NCBI RefSeq assembly: GCF_946184425.1
Contig: NZ_CAMHFP010000014.1
Coordinates: forward strand, 1 to 42,260
Source of the DNA: an uncultured Methanobrevibacter sp.
GTDB lineage: Archaea; Methanobacteriota; Methanobacteria; Methanobacteriales; Methanobacteriaceae
Direction: 5' to 3'
DNA: 42,260 nt
Under the pieces are notes generated by a model, which searched no databases, was not told where the DNA came from, and saw only the letters and a list, made by a program, of their open reading frames with translations. Shown here piece after piece: positions 27,868 through 35,073 of this stretch. Position 1 is the stretch's first letter. Each line of letters opens with the position of its first letter. A program made the translations under genes and the position numbers.

Positions 27868-28920
27868 ATGAAAGCATTATTCATTGTTACTGGTAGAGGA
27901 TTAGGTGGGGATGCAATGGTGGCTTTCAATGCTATGAAAGCTCTCGAAAAAAGAGGAGTCACCTGTGAAGTGGCTTTGGATGCATCTGCTCATGGTACTC
28001 TATTTGAAAAAAACGGATATGACTGGCATAAAATATCTGTTCCTCATGCAGGAGGTCATTCTGCAACAAAATTGTCTGCTTTTAAGGGAGCAATGAAATT
28101 ATTTGTTGCAACATTTAAAGCCAGAAGTCTTATTAAAAAATTAAATGCTGATTTTGTAGTTGGTGTTTTGGGTGGTGGAGCTATTGTCGGATCACTTGGA
28201 GGTAAATTTGCACGAAAACCGACATTTTCATTAATTTCAACACCTCTCGACTCTAAAGTTTGTCCAAAATTCAATCAATGTTACATTTTACCTGAATTGG
28301 ATAAATTCAGATGGGAAAAATTACCTAAAAATATGGATAAGGCTTTTTACCCTTTATCTAAAGATGTTGATGAAGGTGATGCAAAAGTTGCATTAGAAAA
28401 ACTTAGGGAATTTCCAAACTTTGATGAAAACAAAAAGACTATTTTATTTTCTTCTGGATCTTCTATTTTTAAAGGAACTATTACTGCACTAAATCTGGCA
28501 TTGGAAGAATATGGTGATAAGTATAATATGGTTTTGGTGGGTCTGCCTCTTCATGATGAATATATGGATTTGATTGATGAAAACAAAATGATTTATGCGG
28601 GTTACATCACCTGGATTAATGATTTGTTCAGATATGCAGACCTGGCGGTTTTAACTGACGATGGTGTTTCTCTTGAAGAAGCTTTAGTTGCAAAAACTCC
28701 AATAATTGCATTGACTAAAGTGAAATGGGGAAGATATCAGAATATGGCAGGCGTATTTAAGGGCGCTATAATTGAATCTGAAGTTGAAGATGTCAGTAAA
28801 AGCATTGAAGAGGCATTCGCAAATATGGACTCTTTAAAAGAAAATGCAGTTAAATATGGTAAACTCTGTTCCGAGGCTGCTGATGATTTGGCAGATAGGA
28901 TATTGAAAAAATTAGAATAG
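27868..28920 (+). CDS. MurG-like glycosyltransferase (GT28 type)
   Basis: A 350-residue GT-B-fold glycosyltransferase. The N-terminal LFIVTGRGLGGDAMVAF replaces the MurG GGTGGH loop, VVGVLGGGAIVGSLGGKF matches the acceptor-side region, ILFSSGSS and the C-terminal LTDDGVSLEEALVAKTPIIAL match the nucleotide-sugar site. MurG adds the second sugar to lipid I. Here it would add the second sugar of the pseudomurein disaccharide to the lipid made by the adjacent MraY-like enzyme. It begins one base after that gene, so the pair is a single operon. Exact donor (UDP-GlcNAc, UDP-GalNAc or a talosaminuronate) is unknown. Confidence 0.72.
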   Translation: MKALFIVTGRGLGGDAMVAFNAMKALEKRGVTCEVALDASAHGTLFEKNGYDWHKISVPHAGGHSATKLSAFKGAMKLFVATFKARSLIKKLNADFVVGVLGGGAIVGSLGGKFARKPTFSLISTPLDSKVCPKFNQCYILPELDKFRWEKLPKNMDKAFYPLSKDVDEGDAKVALEKLREFPNFDENKKTILFSSGSSIFKGTITALNLALEEYGDKYNMVLVGLPLHDEYMDLIDENKMIYAGYITWINDLFRYADLAVLTDDGVSLEEALVAKTPIIALTKVKWGRYQNMAGVFKGAIIESEVEDVSKSIEEAFANMDSLKENAVKYGKLCSEAADDLADRILKKLE

Positions 28921-28945
28921 TGGTATTATAACCACATATTTTTTA
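28920..28945. terminator. Short hairpin shared by two convergent stops
   Basis: GTGGT (28920-28924) and ACCAC (28931-28935) flank six bases, followed on the plus strand by ATATTTTTTATAATTTT. The hairpin starts in the stop codon of the MurG-like gene and overlaps the stop of the opposite-strand oxidoreductase. The stem is only five pairs. Confidence 0.4.
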
Positions 28946-30227
28946 TAATTTTGTAATTTGAATCTGTTGACGGATGAATTTCCAGGAAATCACCGTAATC
29001 ATCCAAATCGTAATTTTCTCTCATCAGATAAGATAAATATGCAACATCACTAACTGATGACGGAGATATTGAATTAATTTTATTGATTTTATTGTTCTTT
29101 TTGTCAAATTCCACTTCTGTATATCCTGTCTCACCATTCAAAATTTTCCAAAATGAACCCGGACCTGCAATTCCTGGGATTCCAATTGTTGCTTTATCTT
29201 CTTCACTGCACTGATTTTTTTCATTTTCAACAAAACTCACTTCCATGTTCAAACTTAATGTCTGTGGAATGCAATTGTAGCTTACTTTATTTGCATAGTT
29301 TGCCATATTCCTTGCTGCCGTGATGCCTTCCATTCTTGCTACTGGTGTTAATTGATATCCTCCGGTAACGTCACCTGCTGCATATACATTATTGACATTA
29401 GTTTCCATCATTTCATTAACTTTTATGGTTTTATCAGGATTCAGTTCAACGAAACCTTCTGCAATTTCACTGTTGGGGGTTCTTCCTGTTGCAAAAAATG
29501 GAATTCCCTCTAGTTCTTCATCATTTTCAGTCAAAACCTTGTCTTTGAATGCTTCTTTGATGTTGGTGTTTTCATAGACATTAACGTCTGGAATTATGTT
29601 TTTCAATACATATTCTTTGGTGGTTTCATTTATCTCTTTAAGGAACTTGCTTCTTGCAAGAACATTGACTTCACTTCCGAGTGTGGAATAAATATTTGCA
29701 ATTTCACAAGCTATGATTCCTCCTCCGATTATGTTTAATTTTTCAGGGACTTCATCTAACTTTAAGATATCTTTATTTGTCAATCCATACTCTTTACCTT
29801 TTATGTCCGGAATGAATGGACGCGCTCCTGTAGCTATCAATAGATTGTCATATTCGAAACTTTCATTGTTTACTTTAATGATTTCCCCTTCAATACTGGC
29901 TTCTCCATAAATAACATTGTTTCCAACACTTTCATTTTCCATCTGATTCAATTTCCTAAGCATCTCTTGAGTTTCTACTATTTTTTCAACTATTTTTTCA
30001 TAGGAAACATCGAGTTGGCTTTTGATAAATCCGTGATTGTTGAATCTGTTGTTTGTGTCAATAAATTTTGTAATGTCGGTTAATGCGCAAACAACCATAC
30101 ATCCTTCATTCAAGCAAGTTCCAGCTATATGGTTTTTTTCAATTAAAAGGACTTCTTCACCAAGTTTTCCAAGCTCTAGGGAACCTAATCTTCCTGCAGG
30201 TCCTGAACCAATAACAATATTTTTCAT
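28926..30227 (-). CDS. FAD/NAD(P) pyridine-nucleotide-disulfide oxidoreductase, dihydrolipoamide-dehydrogenase-like
   Basis: A 433-residue flavoprotein. FAD loop IGSGPAGRLGSLELG near 5-19, redox disulfide GTCLNEGCMVVCAL near 36-48 (CxxxxC plus a third cysteine), NAD loop IIGGGIIACEIAN, and FAD-binding VYAAGDVTGGYQLTPVA. The C-terminus reads EIHPSTDS where lipoamide dehydrogenase has HPTxSE, so the His is present but the Glu is not. The start is taken at 30227, after GGTGAT. Methanogens lack 2-oxoacid dehydrogenase complexes, so the physiological substrate is unclear: a low-molecular-weight disulfide, coenzyme A or mercuric/peroxide reductase activity are alternatives. Confidence 0.75.
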   Translation of the reverse strand: MKNIVIGSGPAGRLGSLELGKLGEEVLLIEKNHIAGTCLNEGCMVVCALTDITKFIDTNNRFNNHGFIKSQLDVSYEKIVEKIVETQEMLRKLNQMENESVGNNVIYGEASIEGEIIKVNNESFEYDNLLIATGARPFIPDIKGKEYGLTNKDILKLDEVPEKLNIIGGGIIACEIANIYSTLGSEVNVLARSKFLKEINETTKEYVLKNIIPDVNVYENTNIKEAFKDKVLTENDEELEGIPFFATGRTPNSEIAEGFVELNPDKTIKVNEMMETNVNNVYAAGDVTGGYQLTPVARMEGITAARNMANYANKVSYNCIPQTLSLNMEVSFVENEKNQCSEEDKATIGIPGIAGPGSFWKILNGETGYTEVEFDKKNNKINKINSISPSSVSDVAYLSYLMRENYDLDDYGDFLEIHPSTDSNYKIIKNMWL

Positions 30228-30306
30228 TAAATCACCCATATTAGATAGTTTTATATAATACTAACATTTAATATTATTAATATATTAAAATTTTGGAGAT
30301 GGAATT

Positions 30307-30585
30307 ATGTGTATTGCAGCACCGGCTCTTGTAGTCGAAATTAATAAAGACGATAATGTTTTATTTGCTGACTTTGGTGGAGCAAGACAAGCGGCTAAAA
30401 TGGATCTTTTGCCAGATGTTGAAGTAGGTGAATATGTTTTAATCCATGCTGGTTTTGCTATTGAAAAATTATCTGAAGAAGCTGCTAAAGAATCTTTAGA
30501 AGCTTGGGAAGAACTTTTAGAAATTCTTGAAGAAGAAGACAAAGAAATGGAAAAAGCAAGAATGGCTGATTTAGAAAATCAGTAA
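30307..30585 (+). CDS. hypC: Hydrogenase maturation chaperone HypC
   Basis: A 92-residue HypC/HupF/HybG protein. The mature N-terminal cysteine is in MCIAAPALVVEI, required to carry the Fe(CN)2CO unit with HypD to the NiFe-hydrogenase large subunit. The middle VGEYVLIHAGFAIEKLSEEAAKE is the family core. About 20 extra C-terminal residues are highly charged. GGAGAT precedes the start. No other hyp gene is adjacent. The gene end overlaps the convergent ACT-domain gene by 7 bp. Confidence 0.93.
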   Translation: MCIAAPALVVEINKDDNVLFADFGGARQAAKMDLLPDVEVGEYVLIHAGFAIEKLSEEAAKESLEAWEELLEILEEEDKEMEKARMADLENQ

Positions 30586-31094
30586 ATAGACACTCTTGTT
30601 ACTCCTTTTATTTTTAAAAATTCATTTATTAAATCCCCACTAATTGGGGTTTCAGTTATTATAATTAAAGATGGATCAGTTTGAAGTTCAGTATCTTCAG
30701 CATAAGCTTGTCTTATGCCAATTCCTTTTTTTGAAATTAAATTTGTGGTTTCAGCCAGTATTCCTTCGTTTTCAGATCCGACTTCTATTTCAACAACGCC
30801 TAGATCCAAATTTTTAGCGATATTTTTTAGAAGGGTTCCTGCTGGAATGATGTTGCTGAAAAGATTATATAGTTCATCATCTTCTTTAATGATATTGATT
30901 GTTGATTTTATTACTCTTCTATCTACATCAGCGGCTGTTGCTAATGCTTTATCACTTATTTTTAAATTTCCACAATATATTTTGCCATCTTCATTTAGAG
31001 ACAGTCCTAGTTCAATCATTTTTTCGGCAACTCTTATTCTTGCCGGATATTTTTTGAATTTTTCATTGATTTTTTCCCACATAAGTACCATCAT
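30579..31094 (-). CDS. ACT-domain regulator of amino-acid metabolism (COG2150-like)
   Basis: A protein of up to 171 residues. An N-terminal basic segment (WEKINEKFKKYPARIRVAEKMIELGLSL) resembles a helix-turn-helix-like region with DVDRRVIKSTINIIK, and the C-terminal part (about 95-171) is an ACT domain: VVEIEVGSENEGILAETTNLISKKGIGIRQ. This matches predicted archaeal regulators that sense an amino acid. Starts at 31094, 31091 or 31082 are all possible (MMVLM). Its 3' end overlaps hypC by 7 bp. Confidence 0.72.
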   Translation of the reverse strand: MMVLMWEKINEKFKKYPARIRVAEKMIELGLSLNEDGKIYCGNLKISDKALATAADVDRRVIKSTINIIKEDDELYNLFSNIIPAGTLLKNIAKNLDLGVVEIEVGSENEGILAETTNLISKKGIGIRQAYAEDTELQTDPSLIIITETPISGDLINEFLKIKGVTRVSIY

Positions 31095-31228
31095 TCCAAC
31101 TTTTTGTACATTTATGTTATATTATGTAGAAAAAAGTATATAAAATTAAGCATTAGTTTTTAAAAAAATTTGTTAATCAAAGAAAAAATTGCCATGTAAA
31201 AATAAATATTTAAAAAATCAGTTAGAAG

Positions 31229-31303
31229 TAGGCTAGATGGGATTCGAACCCATGACCTCCCGGTTATCAGCCGAGCGCGCTAACCAAGCTGTGCCACTAG
31301 CCT
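31229..31303 (-). tRNA. tRNA-Ile (anticodon GAT)
   Basis: The minus strand folds as a complete 75-nt tRNA with seven-base acceptor stem AGGCTAG/CTAGCCT, D arm GCAC/GCGC (one A-C mismatch), anticodon stem CTCGG/CCGGG around CTGATAA, a five-base variable loop, and T arm ATGGG-TTCGAAT-CCCAT. The discriminator base is A. CCA is not encoded. There is no intron. Confidence 0.97.
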
Positions 31304-31318
31304 ATAAAAATTGTTTTG

Positions 31319-31334
31319 TGACAGTTAACTGTCA
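31319..31334. promoter_or_regulatory. 16-bp perfect palindrome upstream of tRNA-Ile
   Basis: TGACAGTTAACTGTCA lies 16 bp before the tRNA 5' end (minus strand), near where transcription would start. It could be an operator or part of the initiator region. Confidence 0.4.
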
Positions 31335-31418
31335 ACACTTATACTTATATTAATCACTATATATAATCTTTTCGGTTTTTGTCAAGATTATATATAGAAT
31401 TAAATAAGATTAAAAAAA

Positions 31419-31703
31419 TTATCTGTTAATCATTTCGTTAATGGAGTCAGCCATAGCATGTCCTTCAACAATGATTTTTGCTTTTTCAATACCTTCAACG
31501 CCTTCAGCTCTGATTTTTGCATCAGCAGCAATACGTGTGATACTCATGCAACCAGGGTTGGTAGGTTTAAGTGTAATTTCGGCTTGATCGCCATCCACGG
31601 TAATATTCTGTACAATACCCATTTCTACAATACTGATTCCCATATGAGGGTCATTAATTACAGAAACAGCATCTTTAATATCGTTCACTAAATTTTCTGA
31701 CAT
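31419..31703 (-). CDS. MIP18/DUF59-family iron-sulfur assembly protein
   Basis: A 94-residue DUF59 protein with the classic start VNDIKDAVSVINDPHMGISIVEMGIVQNITVD and the conserved cysteine in TNPGCMSITRIAADAK. The family assists Fe-S cluster delivery or phenylacetyl-CoA-type metal assembly. AGGAGA lies upstream of the ATG. It follows the tfe-HD-arcS genes on the same strand by about 85 bp with its own TATA-like ATATATAAAT. Confidence 0.88.
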   Translation of the reverse strand: MSENLVNDIKDAVSVINDPHMGISIVEMGIVQNITVDGDQAEITLKPTNPGCMSITRIAADAKIRAEGVEGIEKAKIIVEGHAMADSINEMINR

Positions 31704-31787
31704 TAGTTTGTCTCCTATTTTTTTGTATTTATAACTATTATTAATGATATTTATATATGTTTTGTTTGTATTTCATGAAATGATTTA

Positions 31788-32699
31788 TTAATTTTTGAGG
31801 CGGTGTTTAATTTTCACACCTATTCCATTGTGACATTCTTCCATTTCCCGGCCGGTCATTATTGCTTTTCCAACACCAACTACGGCATCTTCTTTAACAA
31901 CAATGACTTCATCATTTGGAATAATGTTGTGGTCAGCTTTTTGTATTCCTGGAGCAAATACAGTATTGGTTTCCAAATCAAAATCAATGTTGACAATATT
32001 AATTCCCAAATCCTTTAAAATTTCTCCACCAGGTAAATTGAGTCTGAATAATCCATGGTCTTTATTGAGTAAAGCTAATTGTTTTCCGGAAGAAAGTATT
32101 CTTTTATGATACATTCCTTTGGTTTTAACATTATCTGGAATAAAATCATATGCCTTTTCGCCAAATTGATACATTGCAATTGAACGCAATTCATGCAGGG
32201 TTTTTTCTCTTCTGTTGACTTTCTGATATTTTTTAAGTTCCATTCTTAAATTATAAAGTGAATCAGGTGAAGTTGGTCTTTCGTCAACGCAAACGTTAGT
32301 ATATTCATCGACATATTGCTCACAGGATTCCAGATACCCTCCTGAGAGATTTGCAATTACAGTTTTTCCTTCACAATACTTTTTGATTAACTTTCCGCTT
32401 TCGTCTATTTCATCCTGTGACCATGAACCTGTTGTACTTACGTCATAAGATTGAATTGGAAATGTGTTTTCAAGTTCTCTCGGACATATTCCGAATGGTG
32501 AAGTGACAATAAGTTCCTGAAATGACCTTGTAATCTTTCTAAATTTCTGATGTGACTTTGAATTGGAATATGGTTTTTTCATACTGCAAGGTAATAAGAC
32601 AACAATATCTCCAAGAGGTTTCATCATTTCCATTCTTTTTCTCCACCTTACAGCCTCTGGACGGTATAAAGATTCTTCACTTGAACATATTACTTTCAT
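31788..32699 (-). CDS. arcS: ArcS-like protein: archaeosine synthase core plus PUA domain
   Basis: A 303-residue protein containing the archaeosine synthase signature PCSMKKPYSNSKSH near 37-50 (PCxxxKPYSxxSxxH) in a DUF5591 domain. A C-terminal PUA domain (about 228-303, FAPGIQKADHNIIPNDEVIV and VVGVGKAIMTGREM) binds tRNA. The TGT-like N-terminal domain found in full-length ArcS is missing, so this is a split or short form. ArcS converts preQ0 at tRNA position 15 towards archaeosine by attaching lysine. It lies 2 bp downstream of an HD gene and shares an operon with tfe. Confidence 0.8.
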   Translation of the reverse strand: MKVICSSEESLYRPEAVRWRKRMEMMKPLGDIVVLLPCSMKKPYSNSKSHQKFRKITRSFQELIVTSPFGICPRELENTFPIQSYDVSTTGSWSQDEIDESGKLIKKYCEGKTVIANLSGGYLESCEQYVDEYTNVCVDERPTSPDSLYNLRMELKKYQKVNRREKTLHELRSIAMYQFGEKAYDFIPDNVKTKGMYHKRILSSGKQLALLNKDHGLFRLNLPGGEILKDLGINIVNIDFDLETNTVFAPGIQKADHNIIPNDEVIVVKEDAVVGVGKAIMTGREMEECHNGIGVKIKHRLKN

Positions 32700-32701
32700 A
32701 T

Positions 32702-33193
32702 TTATTCCTCAAATTGTTTTATTAGTTCTTCATCCATTCTTAGCAATCTTTCAATGTTGCTGTCACTGTCTGGAATTCTCCTTTTCCATTTTTCAATTAC
32801 AAAATCAATGTCCACTTCTTCACTGCCGCTAACTAAATTGTCTGCATGTGCAACAATTTTTTCTTCAAGTGTTTGAGGTACATAGGATTTAACAGGAAGG
32901 CCTAAGTTTTTCGCTTCATCTTCGGTAATGCCAACGCCGATGTGCCTTTCGATAATATTTAAAACATTCTGATCATAACCATATCTGCGAGCAATTTTCA
33001 CACCTTCAATTGCATGAGTTATGTCATGGGTTTTAGATCTTCCAATATCATGCAATAAAGCACCTTTTTTTATAAGGTCTTTATCTACATCATCAAAATT
33101 AGTAGCTATTTCCATAGCTTTTTTATAAACAGCTTTACAATGTTCTATGACATTTTTAGGGGTATTTTCCCGTTCAAGTAATTCAATTTCCAT
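32702..33193 (-). CDS. HD-domain hydrolase (TIGR00295-like)
   Basis: A 163-residue HD-superfamily phosphohydrolase. Metal ligands are the N-terminal VIEHCKAVYKKAMEIA His, the HDIGRSKTHDITHAIEG motif near 49-66 and a later HIGVGITEDEA stretch, with HADNLVSG near 115. This is a complete HD set. Substrate unknown, probably a nucleotide. It lies between tfe (7 bp) and arcS (2 bp). Confidence 0.85.
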   Translation of the reverse strand: MEIELLERENTPKNVIEHCKAVYKKAMEIATNFDDVDKDLIKKGALLHDIGRSKTHDITHAIEGVKIARRYGYDQNVLNIIERHIGVGITEDEAKNLGLPVKSYVPQTLEEKIVAHADNLVSGSEEVDIDFVIEKWKRRIPDSDSNIERLLRMDEELIKQFEE

Positions 33194-33200
33194 TTTTATC

Positions 33201-33722
33201 TTATTTTTTTACTTTTTCATTAAAGGAATTAAAATTACTTTCAACCATTTTAATGTCTTCTTTAATTTGTTTTATAGTATTCTCATTGTCTTGGAATTCC
33301 AATTCTTCGCCACATGCAGGACATAAAAATTCATAATCTGAAGCTTCATCAAAATCAAGTCTCACATGGCCTTGAGGGCATATGAAAAACATGTTATTTT
33401 CTTCACGTTCTAACTCATCATTAAGCATTTTCAGGTATTTTTCTGAATCTTTAATGATACGTGAAATAACTTCATCAGTTTCGAATCTCCAAGAATATGT
33501 GAACCATTGAGTTTCAGGGTCTTTACTTCTTTTATAACTTGCTAATCCCATATCATAAAGTCTGTAAAGAATTTTTCTAACAATATTCAATTTTATTTCA
33601 GTTTTTTTAGCTATTTCTTCATCGGTTTCAATTCCGTCGATTAAAGCTTGAACAATTGGTAAATTGCTTTCATCTTCAACAACATTGGTTAATAAGGTCT
33701 TTACTAATGGATCATCTATCAT
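33201..33722 (-). CDS. tfe: Transcription factor E (TFE, alpha subunit of TFIIE)
   Basis: A 173-residue archaeal TFE that stimulates promoter opening with TBP, TFB and RNA polymerase. Residues of about 1-90 form the winged-helix domain (IETDEEIAKKTEIKLNIVRKILYRLYDMGLASYKR). Residues of about 113-143 form a zinc-ribbon-like region FFICPQGHVRLDF...FLCPACGEEL. Three of the four expected cysteines are present, and the second position of the first knuckle reads G-H, so the site may use histidine. The C-terminal tail is a charged helix. It leads the tfe-HD-arcS operon. Confidence 0.93.
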   Translation of the reverse strand: MIDDPLVKTLLTNVVEDESNLPIVQALIDGIETDEEIAKKTEIKLNIVRKILYRLYDMGLASYKRSKDPETQWFTYSWRFETDEVISRIIKDSEKYLKMLNDELEREENNMFFICPQGHVRLDFDEASDYEFLCPACGEELEFQDNENTIKQIKEDIKMVESNFNSFNEKVKK

Positions 33723-33873
33723 TTAATTTCCCCTAAATCTCATTATCATAGTTTTATCTAAACTGAAAAATATAAAATAAACGAATAATTATGATAACTT
33801 ATTAAAATTAATGTTTAGTTATATCTTTTTTATTATAAAAATATAACTAATTTCTTATGAATTTTTTTAAATT

Positions 33874-35073
33874 TTAATAATCTTTTAAAATATCTAAAAA
33901 GTTCTCCGTTATATAATCAACTTCTTCATCAGTTAATTTGGAATATATTGGCAAACTTATTTCATTTTTAAACAGATTATATGCATTCGGATAATCTTTT
34001 ATGTCAAATCCTAAGTTTTTATATGCAGTCAATAACGGAAGAGGTTTATAATGGACATTAGTGCTTATTCCTCGTTCTTCCATTTTGATTATAATCTCAT
34101 TTCTGTCTTCTAAAGAAATGTTTTTGATTCTTGAAAGGTACAAATGTCCTGAGGATTTGCTTGATTCAGTTTTATGCTGTGGAATAATAATATTTGAATC
34201 TTTAAATGCAGCATCGTATTTGTCTATGATTTCATGTCTCCTTTTAAGCATTGAATCATATCTTTCAATTTGACCAAGACCTATTCCCGCCTGAATATCG
34301 GTCATATTACATTTATATCCTGGAATCATTATGTCATATTCCCATGATCCTTTTTGTGTCTTTTCTAATGCGTCTTTGGTTTGACCATGCAATGACAGAA
34401 TTTGGTATTCTTTGTAGAGTTTTTCATCATCCAATCCGTCATGGGTTTTCCATGTCACTGCACCACCTTCTGCTGTTGTTAAATTTTTAACTGCATGGAA
34501 TGAGAAGCAGGTAAAGTCAGCTAAACTACCTGCAGTTTTTCCATCTTTCACAGCTCCGAAACCGTGTGCACAATCTGCCAGAACAATGATTCTTCCAAAT
34601 TTCTTCTGAATTTCATTGTTGGCTTCGAATAATCCTTTTTTATCTTCAACTATTTCAAAAATTTTATCATAGTCACATAATATTCCTGCAATATCAACAG
34701 GTATGATTACTTTAGTTTTATCGCTAATTGCTTCAGCCATTAAGGAATAATCCATTTCTTCCCTGTCCTTTTGGCTATCGATGATTACGGGTGTTGCTCC
34801 AACGTGACAAACAACACTGCATGTTGCAGTATAAGTATATGCCGGAACGATTACTTCATCCCCTTTTCCAATACCCAATAATCTTAATGTCATTTCAAGG
34901 GCAGTTGTTGCAGCACTTAAACAAACGGTCTTGTCGGTGTTGCAGTATTCACTTATTTTTCTTTCAAGTTCTTTTGTTTTTGGACCGGTTGTAATCCAGC
35001 CTGATTTTAAAGCTGCGACAACTTCGTCAATTTCATTATCTGTAATGTCTGGTGGTGAAAATGGTATATTCAT
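33874..35073 (-). CDS. DegT/DnrJ/EryC1 PLP aminotransferase for amino-sugar synthesis
   Basis: A 399-residue PLP aminotransferase. Motifs are TGPKTKELERKIS with GWITTGP near residue 25, VPAYTYTATCSVV, DCAHGFGA and the PLP lysine in FSFHAVKNLTTAEGGAV near 196. The N-terminal PFSPPDITDNEIDEVV is characteristic. It would transaminate a 4-keto-6-deoxy UDP-sugar, as in PglE/PseC. Its start overlaps the stop of the upstream dehydratase by four bases (ATGA), so the products act in series. No acetyltransferase follows, so a downstream acyl step must be elsewhere. Confidence 0.88.
   Translation of the reverse strand: MNIPFSPPDITDNEIDEVVAALKSGWITTGPKTKELERKISEYCNTDKTVCLSAATTALEMTLRLLGIGKGDEVIVPAYTYTATCSVVCHVGATPVIIDSQKDREEMDYSLMAEAISDKTKVIIPVDIAGILCDYDKIFEIVEDKKGLFEANNEIQKKFGRIIVLADCAHGFGAVKDGKTAGSLADFTCFSFHAVKNLTTAEGGAVTWKTHDGLDDEKLYKEYQILSLHGQTKDALEKTQKGSWEYDIMIPGYKCNMTDIQAGIGLGQIERYDSMLKRRHEIIDKYDAAFKDSNIIIPQHKTESSKSSGHLYLSRIKNISLEDRNEIIIKMEERGISTNVHYKPLPLLTAYKNLGFDIKDYPNAYNLFKNEISLPIYSKLTDEEVDYITENFLDILKDY

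Noticed and set aside
31770-31781. ATTTCATGAAAT palindrome downstream of the ArcS-like gene
   Set aside because: A 12-bp A/T-rich palindrome with no T tract next to it. Such words are expected often in this composition.
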